A stretch of DNA of 64,000 bases, from positions 17,512 to 81,511 of the forward strand of contig CAIXCY010000079.1 in assembly GCA_903918045.1 (NCBI GenBank), written 5' to 3'. Source of the DNA: an uncultured Bacteroidia bacterium (lineage in GTDB: Bacteria > Bacteroidota > Bacteroidia > Bacteroidales > Prolixibacteraceae). Below, one piece after another: positions 46,691 to 54,881 of the stretch. The position numbers and the translations under genes were made by a program. Numbering within the stretch: the stretch's first letter is position 1; each line of letters opens with the position of its first letter. The notes under the pieces are model-generated. The model had not been told where the DNA came from and searched no databases. It saw only the letters and a list, made by a program, of their open reading frames with translations.

Positions 46691-48724
46691 TTAATTAGAT
46701 ATCGTTGAAGCATGAAATGATTTTGAATCTTTACGCTCATAAAGGGGAGCTCTTAGCGATTTCAGATAATCGACAAGGTCGTTAAGCTGATTTTTTGAAA
46801 TATCATTAACCTGTCCGTGTTTATCCGTTGTGCCATATTTTGTCCAGATCTCCTCAAGTGTTGAAGCCCGTCCGTCATGCAAATAGGGTGGAGAGGCATA
46901 AATATTATTTAAATGAGGGGTGTCAAATTTTATCGGGTCGTCAGATGAAGCAAGCGTCCCTACATCGGCCAATTTTCGGTTTGTATAATATGGTGGCGGA
47001 TGACAGGTGATGCACCTGTTGGTTTCGGGTATTTCCTTGCCTGAGTTATCGTGTGTACGCTCAAAGACTTCTTTACCCCGAAGCTGCGACTCTGTCAGTT
47101 CTCCCGCTGGATTATATTGAAGGTTAGGTGGATATGGTATTCCGGTTAGAATATAGGCAGTGATCGCGTCCAGATCGTTGTAGCTAAACTGTTCAGTGCG
47201 CGTGAGTACCGTTGAGAAACGCATCCCATCCTGTTTGTATACGGTTTGATTTTTCCCGTTCCATTTGAACGGTGCAGTTTCAGCAATGTCGCGCAAGGAC
47301 TCGGTATTGGTTAAATTGCGGCCCATATCCTTTCCAGCCATATTGTAGATCAAACCATCTTCATGCATATCGGGATGACACGTATAACAGGCAAACTGCT
47401 TCTGAAAGGTGTGGCCGGCATTGGCGAAAAGTCTCCTCCCCTGCCTGTTGACCGTAATCCTTCGGGGGCCGCCAAGGTCAATAGTACGAATGGCCTCCAA
47501 ACTTTCAGTGTTAATTACCGCTATCCGGTCTTCAAGTTGTTCGGCCACATACAAAAGCTTACCATCCGGTGAGAGGGCAAGTCCTTTGGGGTCCGCACCG
47601 GTAGTAATACGCCTTGTAACATATCTGCTGCTTACTCCCAGATGATTGGAGTATATTTTCAGTAATTCAGGTGTAGATTCGGCGATTAACGAACGGATAG
47701 AGTCAATATTGATTACAGAAATGCTATTCACTCCGGAATGCGAGACAAAAGCCTTTTTCCCGTCAGGAGTAATTGCAATATCAAACGGATCGGAATAAAA
47801 GGCATTTGGTTCATCAAGCAACAGTTGGATAATCCTCCCTTTGCCCCCCTGCTCTAAGATAACAATTCCATAAGTCATTAACCAACCCCGATCAACCTGT
47901 ATAGATGGAACCAGATTTTTAGGCCTGATCATCGTTACAAAAGCCAGATCGCCCGAAGGAGTAAAGGCAGCATTTTCCATCATATAGGCAGATTCAATGT
48001 TTTTACGATCACTTACTCTCTGGATATTTTCATCAATCACAGTAAGTTCGCTCTTTATGGATTCACCATAGGGCGCAATAATTGCACGCCTGCTGGTCAC
48101 AACTAAAGTTTTTCCATCGGGAGATAATTTTGCCCCAGTGGGATTATTCCCAGCGGGAAACCTCTTTTGCTCCTCTTTAGTAGACAAGTTAATGAGGGAA
48201 ATGGTAGAAGAATATGAATTTACAACATACAATGATTTGCCGTCACGACTCAAAGAGAGCCCTGCGGGACCATTCCCTGTTTTTAAAGTATCTATCACTT
48301 TTGATGTCGCCAGATCAATCACTGAGACATTGTCAGACCATTGGTTACTCACATAGGCTCTTTGTCCGCTACTGGAAAGAATGACGCTGTGCGGCTGTTC
48401 ACCCACCGCGATCTTACTAATTACTTTTTGACTTAAAGGATCTACAACAAGTAATGCATTGGCATCCTGTGCTACAACATATAGCCTGTTGCCATCGCCC
48501 GAAACGGCCAAATTAAATGGGGAGAGATAATCGGCATTAATTAGTTTTCGAACCAGTGGGTTCTTTGATGTGTACAGATGGCAGGAACTACATTTTAGGG
48601 GATGGTCTTCAACAGCCGTCATATAATTAACATGCTCCCTTGCCACTTTATGTCCGATAAAAAGAATAACCATTGCCAGGAGACCAAGAGTTCCTAAAAC
48701 CATATATAATTTTGTTCTCTTCAT
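46691..48724 (-). CDS. Membrane-anchored YVTN propeller fused to MauG/cytochrome c peroxidase-like domain, three haem c motifs
   Basis: A 677-residue protein with an N-terminal membrane anchor (about 7-25). CXXCH haem-binding motifs occur at 45-49 (CSSCH), 446-450 (CYTCH) and 571-575 (CITCH). Residues about 62-435 are a YVTN/40-residue beta-propeller (GDGNRLYVVAQDANALLVVDP and similar). Residues about 435-660 match the di-haem cytochrome c peroxidase/MauG family (ETAPFKWNG, YLHDGRASTLEEIW). MauG-like enzymes oxidise proteins or peroxides through a high-valent di-haem state; the third haem near the membrane could pass electrons from the respiratory chain. It is 2 bases after the HzsA-like gene, so the two haem proteins are likely partners. 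Confidence 0.87.
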   Translation of the reverse strand: MKRTKLYMVLGTLGLLAMVILFIGHKVAREHVNYMTAVEDHPLKCSSCHLYTSKNPLVRKLINADYLSPFNLAVSGDGNRLYVVAQDANALLVVDPLSQKVISKIAVGEQPHSVILSSSGQRAYVSNQWSDNVSVIDLATSKVIDTLKTGNGPAGLSLSRDGKSLYVVNSYSSTISLINLSTKEEQKRFPAGNNPTGAKLSPDGKTLVVTSRRAIIAPYGESIKSELTVIDENIQRVSDRKNIESAYMMENAAFTPSGDLAFVTMIRPKNLVPSIQVDRGWLMTYGIVILEQGGKGRIIQLLLDEPNAFYSDPFDIAITPDGKKAFVSHSGVNSISVINIDSIRSLIAESTPELLKIYSNHLGVSSRYVTRRITTGADPKGLALSPDGKLLYVAEQLEDRIAVINTESLEAIRTIDLGGPRRITVNRQGRRLFANAGHTFQKQFACYTCHPDMHEDGLIYNMAGKDMGRNLTNTESLRDIAETAPFKWNGKNQTVYKQDGMRFSTVLTRTEQFSYNDLDAITAYILTGIPYPPNLQYNPAGELTESQLRGKEVFERTHDNSGKEIPETNRCITCHPPPYYTNRKLADVGTLASSDDPIKFDTPHLNNIYASPPYLHDGRASTLEEIWTKYGTTDKHGQVNDISKNQLNDLVDYLKSLRAPLYERKDSKSFHASTISN

Positions 48725-48726
48725 AG

Positions 48727-50163
48727 CTAATCTGCTAAAACCTTTTTTTCAACACCATTATTGAGATGTACCGGTATTGTGACTGGTGATTTTTTAACTG
48801 CAAGGGGCACCCTGTTATCGGGTGAAAGTTCATGATCCTCATGACATCCGACACATCCGCGCCTTTCATTAGGACGGAGCCAAATCCAGCCGCATGGCCC
48901 TTGCAAAACATGTCCTTCATTATCGACACTCTGGATCCGGAAAGGGGTGTCAGCTACAACCTTCAAATAAAAGGAGCCATCTTCCTCAACCTGAATAGTC
49001 CCAAGAGACGAGTTCAATCCTATCAGTTCAACTCTGGATGATCCCGGTAACTTGTCTTTAATGTTTGTTGCCTGAGGATCTAAAAGATGAATATCCTGGC
49101 AAAGCAGCTGACCTGTTTTTACACTCATATCGACTTCACTTGGCAATCTTTTGGGAAGCTGACGTTTTCCAATAACTATTGCTTCCAAAACATCATACTC
49201 CTTATCTGCATAGATTTTCTTTCCGGGAACCTTTCGCACCGGGTCAAATTCGTAAAGAGCATACCTGTCAGATTCTGATATCCGATACGAGACAAGAAGT
49301 TTGCCAGAAGGTTCGGGGAAGGCAGCCCGAAAATCACCCTTTATTTCAGCGGATAGATTAACACGCGAATGCTGTGGTCTGTTATAACTGATTGAAATTA
49401 AACTTCCGCCACCCTGATTTGATTTCTCTGATTCAATAAATACGATTTTACCGTCGATAGTTTCCCTTCCGCTGCCGGTTAACAGGCTCCCATCACAACC
49501 CTTATAAAGCAAGTCTGACTTAGTGCCATCAGGACGCAGAATCATAAACATCGGAGATTTCCGTTCAGGATACACTTGAGCGCTAATTGTCAGAATCCTA
49601 CCATCATTCAGGGTATTTGAGGCAAACCAGTCATTTGGATTAAATGTAATCCGCCTGATATCAGATCCCTCAGGATCACAGGTATAAAGCGAATGGCCTC
49701 CCTTCAAGGGGTCGTTAATGGCCAGTTTACTGAACACGATACGACCTGTGGGTAAATATGCCGCATTAGTACAATTCTCATTCGTTGTTGTCACCTGTCT
49801 GATCTTTAAATCCGTCAGGGACATTTCATAGATCTGCCAGGGGTCATTTTGTTTTAACTGTGCACTAAATAACAGAAACTTTCCGTCAAACGAGATTTCA
49901 GGAGAGTGTGCTGAATAATATGCTGAAGTCAAAACCTTTATTGACCCGCCCGGGTTATCCCTGTCAACTGCCACGATTTGGGCCTGAGGAATATATCTTT
50001 CTGAATCTCCTGCAGAAAAATTCGTAATTGGAAGTTTCGCAGCAACCCGCGTACAAATAATCATCCCCTCCAAGGACTTCTCACTGCATGAAGAAAAAAT
50101 CGCAATTACATAACCAACAGCCAATATGAACGAGGAAATAAGGGATACTCTTAATTTAGTCAT
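48727..50163 (-). CDS. HzsA-like PD40 propeller lipoprotein with one haem c motif
   Basis: A 478-residue lipoprotein (lipobox IFSSC, Cys26). Residues about 55-330 show PD40/TolB-type propeller repeats (SPEISFDGKFLLFSA, AAYLPTGRIVFS, AAFPEPSGKLLVSYR). After a beta-sandwich-like stretch (about 375-415) comes WIWLRPNERRGCVGCHEDHE with the haem c motif CVGCH at 437-441, followed by SPDNRVPLAV. This arrangement resembles the alpha subunit of hydrazine synthase and its wide, non-anammox relatives. No HzsB/C genes are present, so hydrazine synthesis is not implied. The expected role is extracytoplasmic electron transfer. It is gene 3 of the operon. Confidence 0.78.
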   Translation of the reverse strand: MTKLRVSLISSFILAVGYVIAIFSSCSEKSLEGMIICTRVAAKLPITNFSAGDSERYIPQAQIVAVDRDNPGGSIKVLTSAYYSAHSPEISFDGKFLLFSAQLKQNDPWQIYEMSLTDLKIRQVTTTNENCTNAAYLPTGRIVFSKLAINDPLKGGHSLYTCDPEGSDIRRITFNPNDWFASNTLNDGRILTISAQVYPERKSPMFMILRPDGTKSDLLYKGCDGSLLTGSGRETIDGKIVFIESEKSNQGGGSLISISYNRPQHSRVNLSAEIKGDFRAAFPEPSGKLLVSYRISESDRYALYEFDPVRKVPGKKIYADKEYDVLEAIVIGKRQLPKRLPSEVDMSVKTGQLLCQDIHLLDPQATNIKDKLPGSSRVELIGLNSSLGTIQVEEDGSFYLKVVADTPFRIQSVDNEGHVLQGPCGWIWLRPNERRGCVGCHEDHELSPDNRVPLAVKKSPVTIPVHLNNGVEKKVLAD

Positions 50164-50180
50164 GCGATATTGGATTATTT

Positions 50181-51896
50181 TTATGGTTCTTTGACCTGAA
50201 GGATCTGATTGACTTTGACATTTTCAAGGAGCTGAGATTTTCCGGACGGCCATCTGATCTCAATTTTCTCTACCATAGTATTTTTGGCAAGTCCAAAATG
50301 GATTCTGGGATCATTCTGAGACAAATAACCGGTAGTGCTTTTTTTCTGAGCTGTCTGCACCTTACCCGCGGTGGTTAATTTCACCCTGGCTCCAATTCCA
50401 TCCCTATTGCTGGTTGTACCGATCAAATTAATAGTTAGCCAGTTGTTCTGATTCCCCTTGTTATTTCGAAGGAATGACCCTGCGTCGTTCAGATTCAGAA
50501 TAAAGGCGTCGATATCCCCATCGTTGTCATAATCGCCAAAACAAGCCCCACGGCCAACCAATTTTTTCATAAACCAGGAGCCCGATTCGGTCGAAACATC
50601 CCTGAACTTTCCACCTCCAATATTCTCAAATAGCTGATCTTCTTGTCCATAAAGGTGCTTCAGCGCGCCATTGGTCTTATAAATATCGACCAGGCCATCA
50701 TTATTATAATCAATAAATGATGAAGACCATCCCACAAATTGTCCGGCAGGCATGGCAATTCCTGAAGGATATGATAAATTACTAAACAGCCCGTTTCCCG
50801 TATTCTCATAGAGAGAGCAGTATTTATCATCAGAGACAAACATATCCATCAACCCGTCTCCGTTATAGTCTGCAAAATCAACCGACATACTCACAGTCGA
50901 TTCTCCGTTCTGCCCAAATCCAGTACCTGACATTACAGCCTTATCTACAAATCCTTTCCCACCTTCATTGTGCCAGAAGTAATTATGGGAATGGTCGTTT
51001 GCAACAAAAATATCAACGAACCCGTCATCGTCATAATCCGCCGCACCGACTCCCATCGCCCGGCCATCCAAATCAACGATTCCCATGCTTTTGGTTACAT
51101 CCTCAAAAATACCATCCCCCTTGTTATGATACAGAACATCGGGCTGACTGTCGTAGGCCAATGGGCCGGGGAAACCATCGGGAGCATAAAAGTATTTGTA
51201 AGCCGGATCAAAATTGAGGTAGTTACCGACATAAAGATCAAGCAAGCCATCATTATCATAGTCCAGCCAAACTGCCCCGGTACTGAATTTATTTTCACCC
51301 CCACCAACTTTGGCGCGTTTGGTAACATCGCTAAAAGTGCCGTCTCCATTGTTTTTATAGAGGACATTGGCTCCGTAATTACTTACATACAAGTCTGGAA
51401 AACCATCATTATTGAAATCACCTACAGTTACACCCATGCTATACAATGGAGCGGCTAATCCGGCCTTCACAGTGACGTCTTCAAAAGTGCCATTTTTGAG
51501 GTTGTGATAAAGATGGTTATGGGGCATCTCTTCCGGCTTATTGCCACTGCTTATCCCCTTGAGCCAGGTACCACTGCACACATATAAATCAATGAATCCG
51601 TCCTGATCATAATCAAGGAATGCTGCCCCGGCACCACTCGATTCAATAATATTACTTAATTCCTTGTCACCAATCGAATGAACAAAATCAACTCCGATCT
51701 CTTTTCCGATCTCCTGAAAATAGTCATCGTTTTTGGCCGGGGCTACCGCTGTTGATTTCTTTGCATTTGAAGCGGGATTATTGTTTGTTTGGCACCCTGA
51801 TAAGATCAAAAGGAAGAGAAAAAACAAAACAAAACTGTTGAAACGGTTCGCATTGCTGCAATAAATGTTTTTTGAAGTCATGATCAACGGTGTCAT
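50181..51896 (-). CDS. FG-GAP lipoprotein with C-terminal ASPIC/UnbV domain (CRTAC1-like)
   Basis: A 571-residue lipoprotein (lipobox LILSGC, Cys35). After a short linker comes the UnbV-type opening FQEIGKEIGVDFVHSIGD, then FG-GAP repeats with calcium loops (FLDYDQDGFIDLYV, GDFNNDGFPDLYV, WLDYDNDGLLDLYV, AADYDDDGFVDIFV), and the ASPIC/UnbV domain at about 490-571 (NNWLTINLIG...IGARV...HFGLAKNTMVEKIEIRWPSG). It abuts the MetE-like gene with no spacer. An in-frame ATG at 51881 is an alternative start. It is a close relative of the protein at 36737-38422. Confidence 0.88.
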   Translation of the reverse strand: MTPLIMTSKNIYCSNANRFNSFVLFFLFLLILSGCQTNNNPASNAKKSTAVAPAKNDDYFQEIGKEIGVDFVHSIGDKELSNIIESSGAGAAFLDYDQDGFIDLYVCSGTWLKGISSGNKPEEMPHNHLYHNLKNGTFEDVTVKAGLAAPLYSMGVTVGDFNNDGFPDLYVSNYGANVLYKNNGDGTFSDVTKRAKVGGGENKFSTGAVWLDYDNDGLLDLYVGNYLNFDPAYKYFYAPDGFPGPLAYDSQPDVLYHNKGDGIFEDVTKSMGIVDLDGRAMGVGAADYDDDGFVDIFVANDHSHNYFWHNEGGKGFVDKAVMSGTGFGQNGESTVSMSVDFADYNGDGLMDMFVSDDKYCSLYENTGNGLFSNLSYPSGIAMPAGQFVGWSSSFIDYNNDGLVDIYKTNGALKHLYGQEDQLFENIGGGKFRDVSTESGSWFMKKLVGRGACFGDYDNDGDIDAFILNLNDAGSFLRNNKGNQNNWLTINLIGTTSNRDGIGARVKLTTAGKVQTAQKKSTTGYLSQNDPRIHFGLAKNTMVEKIEIRWPSGKSQLLENVKVNQILQVKEP

Positions 51897-52949
51897 TTAG
51901 GAGAATATTATCTTTTCTGCAAGCTTAGTACCGTCAATCCTTGCTTTGATTTTAGCAAATGCAATTTCACGCGTTGTTGACCGATCGTCACAGAAAGGTG
52001 AAAACCCACAATCGTCGGTAGTGCCGAGCTGATTCACCGGAATATATTTTACTGCTTCTAAAATCAGGTCACTTACCTCTTCCGCACTTTCAATCCTTGG
52101 ACTATTTACGTCAATAACACCTATAAAGGCTCTTTGATCAACCTTAAGATATTGCCCGATGGTTTTTAAAACCTTCGTCTTGTCATGTTCGCTAGCCAGT
52201 TGAAGATAAAAATTACCGACATTCAAATCAAATAAGGATGGAAGGAAAGAATTATAATCGACATCGGCACTGTGAGTTGAGTCGTGGTCACCACCAGGAC
52301 AGACATGTACCCCCAATTTTTGCTGTTCATCCTTTGTAAAGCGGGCAAAAACAAGATTATTTAAATCAATGAAATGTCTTAAAACCCCACCCGACGGATC
52401 CAGTTTCAAAGACAATCTCCCTTCGGTAAAGTCAATCTGAACCTTGTGAGCCCCTTGCTGCAAACAAAGCCGAATATCCTTTTCACACTCATTGATCAGG
52501 TCGCTTATAAATTCATCCTGAGAATACCCCTCAAGCCCCCCCGCAGGATATATTAAACTTAGGGCAGATGCTGAGATTACTGCCTGCTTGACCAGACAGT
52601 TAGTCCTCTTTATGGCATAACCAACATATTGTTCCGCAAATCTTGCAAACCTAAAAGGTCCTTTGGTCAGAACTGGTAACTGCCGGAAATGACCATCTTC
52701 AAAATCAATCCTCATCCCTCCTTCACCAATATTAGTCAAACCATTCAACGGATAGGTTACAAAACTTGACTTGGCTTGTTCGCCGTCTGTAATTACCTCC
52801 GAACCCGTATTTTCGAATGCCAGCAAAGTTTCTGCCACTGCTTTCTCATAAAGCTTCTCTAAGTCGCCTGCGGCACCGTTTGATAGAATCGCCTCAATTA
52901 ATTCAGGAGATCTTGGTATACTTCCAATAGGCTCAGATTGTATTTTCAT
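51897..52949 (-). CDS. MetE-like cobalamin-independent methyltransferase, catalytic domain only; first gene of the 13-gene operon
   Basis: A 350-residue cytoplasmic protein matching only the C-terminal zinc-binding barrel of MetE (full MetE is about 750 residues). Probable zinc ligands are His215 and Cys217 in GVHVCPGG and Cys314 in TTDDCGFSPF, with Glu254 a candidate fourth. DGEQ near residue 55 resembles the start of the substrate pocket. This superfamily transfers methyl or other groups to or from thiols (homocysteine, coenzyme M). The folate-contact domain is missing, so a corrinoid-protein or small-molecule donor, or a lyase-type reaction, is possible. It heads the operon and is preceded by the repeat-containing promoter at 53044-53109. 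Confidence 0.83.
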   Translation of the reverse strand: MKIQSEPIGSIPRSPELIEAILSNGAAGDLEKLYEKAVAETLLAFENTGSEVITDGEQAKSSFVTYPLNGLTNIGEGGMRIDFEDGHFRQLPVLTKGPFRFARFAEQYVGYAIKRTNCLVKQAVISASALSLIYPAGGLEGYSQDEFISDLINECEKDIRLCLQQGAHKVQIDFTEGRLSLKLDPSGGVLRHFIDLNNLVFARFTKDEQQKLGVHVCPGGDHDSTHSADVDYNSFLPSLFDLNVGNFYLQLASEHDKTKVLKTIGQYLKVDQRAFIGVIDVNSPRIESAEEVSDLILEAVKYIPVNQLGTTDDCGFSPFCDDRSTTREIAFAKIKARIDGTKLAEKIIFS

Positions 52950-53043
52950 AAAATTTAGTTCTTTTTTGTTTGCAGTAATTCCTAAGAATAGGGAATTTTA
53001 TAACTTTCCAAATTACAGATCAGGTAAGTTATTTAACAATAGA

Positions 53044-53109
53044 CAATATTAACCCCTTCGAATTAAAGACGGATTAAAATAAGATTAAAATGAGATTAAA
53101 ATCCTTAAC
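53044..53109 (-). promoter_or_regulatory. Promoter and phased GATTAAA repeats of the 13-gene operon
   Basis: Within the 365-base intergenic stretch 52950-53314, which otherwise has no ORF, the minus strand at 53051-53044 reads TAATATTG, one base from TAnnTTTG. Upstream lie plus-strand repeats starting at 53061 (AATTAAA), 53072, 53083 and 53094 (three exact GATTAAAAT) and a degenerate one at 53103 (CCTTAAC): spacing 11-11-11-9. The first repeat starts 10 bases beyond the -7 element. Direct repeats with 11-base phasing are typical OmpR-family binding sites. The same layout occurs at 56053-56120. Confidence 0.7.
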
Positions 53110-53314
53110 CATTCCTATTTTAGAAACATTCTAAAATACAATAAAAAAGGGTTAATGTCCATGAAATTGGAGCTCACAGACAAATTATAAGAACAGTTCT
53201 TAGATAATCTTTACTTTTCATAATGGTATTACGCCAAATACTGGGCGAACACATTAGGGACCATATACCGAAGACATAATCCAACCAATAAAGTTTTTAG
53301 TCCCCCATTTACAG

Positions 53315-54874
53315 CTAATTTCCGGCTCCGTCAGACATTGCTCTTTTTATGGCAAATTGCCCAACTTTATCACCAACAATAAGGCCTGCTGCACAATCGC
53401 TCCGGTAATGAATTGCACCATATAACCGGGATATTGCTGCCTGATTTGCCATATCTGTAAATTTTGTCCCCCTATCCGGCAACAAATGCGTTAAAATCGC
53501 AGCTGCTGCACCACTGAAGTTTGAATGACCTGAGGCATATGATGGGAAATTCGGTACCCCGGTTAACGTTTTAATATTCGGGTCAGCTTGTGAAGGACGC
53601 TGGTTGAAATAGAAATATTTAGTATCCCAACATACTATTGCTGCATCCATTTCTGCCATATTTAGTAGTGCCAGGTTACGAGCCCATCGCACCTCACTGT
53701 AATTTTGTTTTACAAACTCTTCTGCTGCAATTGCATTCCAATGTCCGGGTGGTGTATATGTACCCGCACCATCAGCCCAAAATTCAACAATAGCCTGATT
53801 TTCCCTTGTCGCATTTTTACTGTAATAGAGCACCTCGGTCAATTCTTTTTTAAATGCAGAACTGCTTGTTAAATTCGGTGGGCCAGGTCTTAATGCAGTA
53901 ACAGTAAGCGTATCAAATAAAAAGGGGATCACCTTACCAAATAAAGGAAGCATTGGTGGTCTCTTGGGAGATTCAAGGCTAATCCAGGGTTGATCTCCTC
54001 CGGCGGTTGCATTATCTTGCAAATGTGCCCATATTGCAGGCGTACCTGCTGCTTTACCTGCACGATCAGTACGGGCCCGGGCAATAAAAACATCAGCTAC
54101 CTGCGCACCAAGTAACTGACCAACTGTAAGTTCTCCTCTTACATTGGCCCCGGACAATATGCGCGAGAACATTTCTTCAGCCGCCTTTTGCTCAATGTTC
54201 GCAATTTCGGTAGGAAACAGTAATTTCAGAATCTCAACTGTTGCCCCGGCAACCACCGCATCCTCACTCGGATAGGAAGGTAATGCCGATTTTGGAATTA
54301 ATGGCTTAATATTCAAATCGTTAATATAGGGTGCCGAACGGCTGTACAATTTTTTAAAATGATAAGCAGCAATCAGTGCATCGTATTGGGCGGCACTAAC
54401 ATAAGCATAAGCCCGCGCCGCATAGGGAGGATTTGAAAATGGAAACTGCGGATATGAAAATGGATTGGCTGAACTTGGCGCCGGATAAGTTCCGTCAATG
54501 CTTTGATAGGGCGGTAAATTATGCTTAGCAACAAGTTCACGTAAGATTTCGTTCCATCGTAATACAGCCCCCGCACTCCAGTATTTAATCATCGATTTTT
54601 GTTCATTGGTTAAATTACTTTGGGAACCTTTGATCTCATTCAGGTCATTAAGATATGCCGGTGAAGTAAGAGGATCAGGTGCAGGCATATTAAATACACC
54701 TGGATCAGTAATTAAAACGGGTTTCCAGAGATCTGCATTTATGTCAATATTTACAGGTGCAAGGGATTGATATAAAGTTGTGCGGTCAACAATTGTTTTA
54801 TTACATGCCAAAATAAAAACTGAAATTGCAAAAACTGACACTGGTATCTTGTAGTTCAATATTCGTATATTCAT
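53315..54874 (-). CDS. Vanadium-dependent haloperoxidase-like lipoprotein (PAP2 superfamily)
   Basis: A 519-residue lipoprotein starting at ATG 54874 (7 bases after the preceding stop); a longer frame to 54940 would overlap that gene and displace the lipobox FILAC. The three vanadate-site motifs are exact: KYFYFNQRP (KX6RP, Lys419 and Arg426), PSYASGH (Ser448-Gly449-His450), and SRLYGAIHYRSD (Arg483, His489). This matches the PSxxSGH and SRX5HX3D signatures of vanadium haloperoxidases and related phosphatases. It would oxidise halide with hydrogen peroxide at the cell surface, or act as a phosphatase. It is the second gene of an operon with an outer membrane barrel and shares the repeat promoter of the 13-gene operon. 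Confidence 0.88.
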   Translation of the reverse strand: MNIRILNYKIPVSVFAISVFILACNKTIVDRTTLYQSLAPVNIDINADLWKPVLITDPGVFNMPAPDPLTSPAYLNDLNEIKGSQSNLTNEQKSMIKYWSAGAVLRWNEILRELVAKHNLPPYQSIDGTYPAPSSANPFSYPQFPFSNPPYAARAYAYVSAAQYDALIAAYHFKKLYSRSAPYINDLNIKPLIPKSALPSYPSEDAVVAGATVEILKLLFPTEIANIEQKAAEEMFSRILSGANVRGELTVGQLLGAQVADVFIARARTDRAGKAAGTPAIWAHLQDNATAGGDQPWISLESPKRPPMLPLFGKVIPFLFDTLTVTALRPGPPNLTSSSAFKKELTEVLYYSKNATRENQAIVEFWADGAGTYTPPGHWNAIAAEEFVKQNYSEVRWARNLALLNMAEMDAAIVCWDTKYFYFNQRPSQADPNIKTLTGVPNFPSYASGHSNFSGAAAAILTHLLPDRGTKFTDMANQAAISRLYGAIHYRSDCAAGLIVGDKVGQFAIKRAMSDGAGN

Positions 54875-54881
54875 GTTTAAG

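Noticed and set aside
48727..50163. Hydrazine synthase (anammox)
   Set aside because: The protein has only one haem motif and the HzsB and HzsC subunit genes are missing. HzsA-like propellers are widespread outside anammox bacteria.
33094..52949. A full enediyne biosynthetic cluster
   Set aside because: Only UnbV- and UnbU-like genes are present. No enediyne polyketide synthase, thioesterase or other typical core gene lies in the window.
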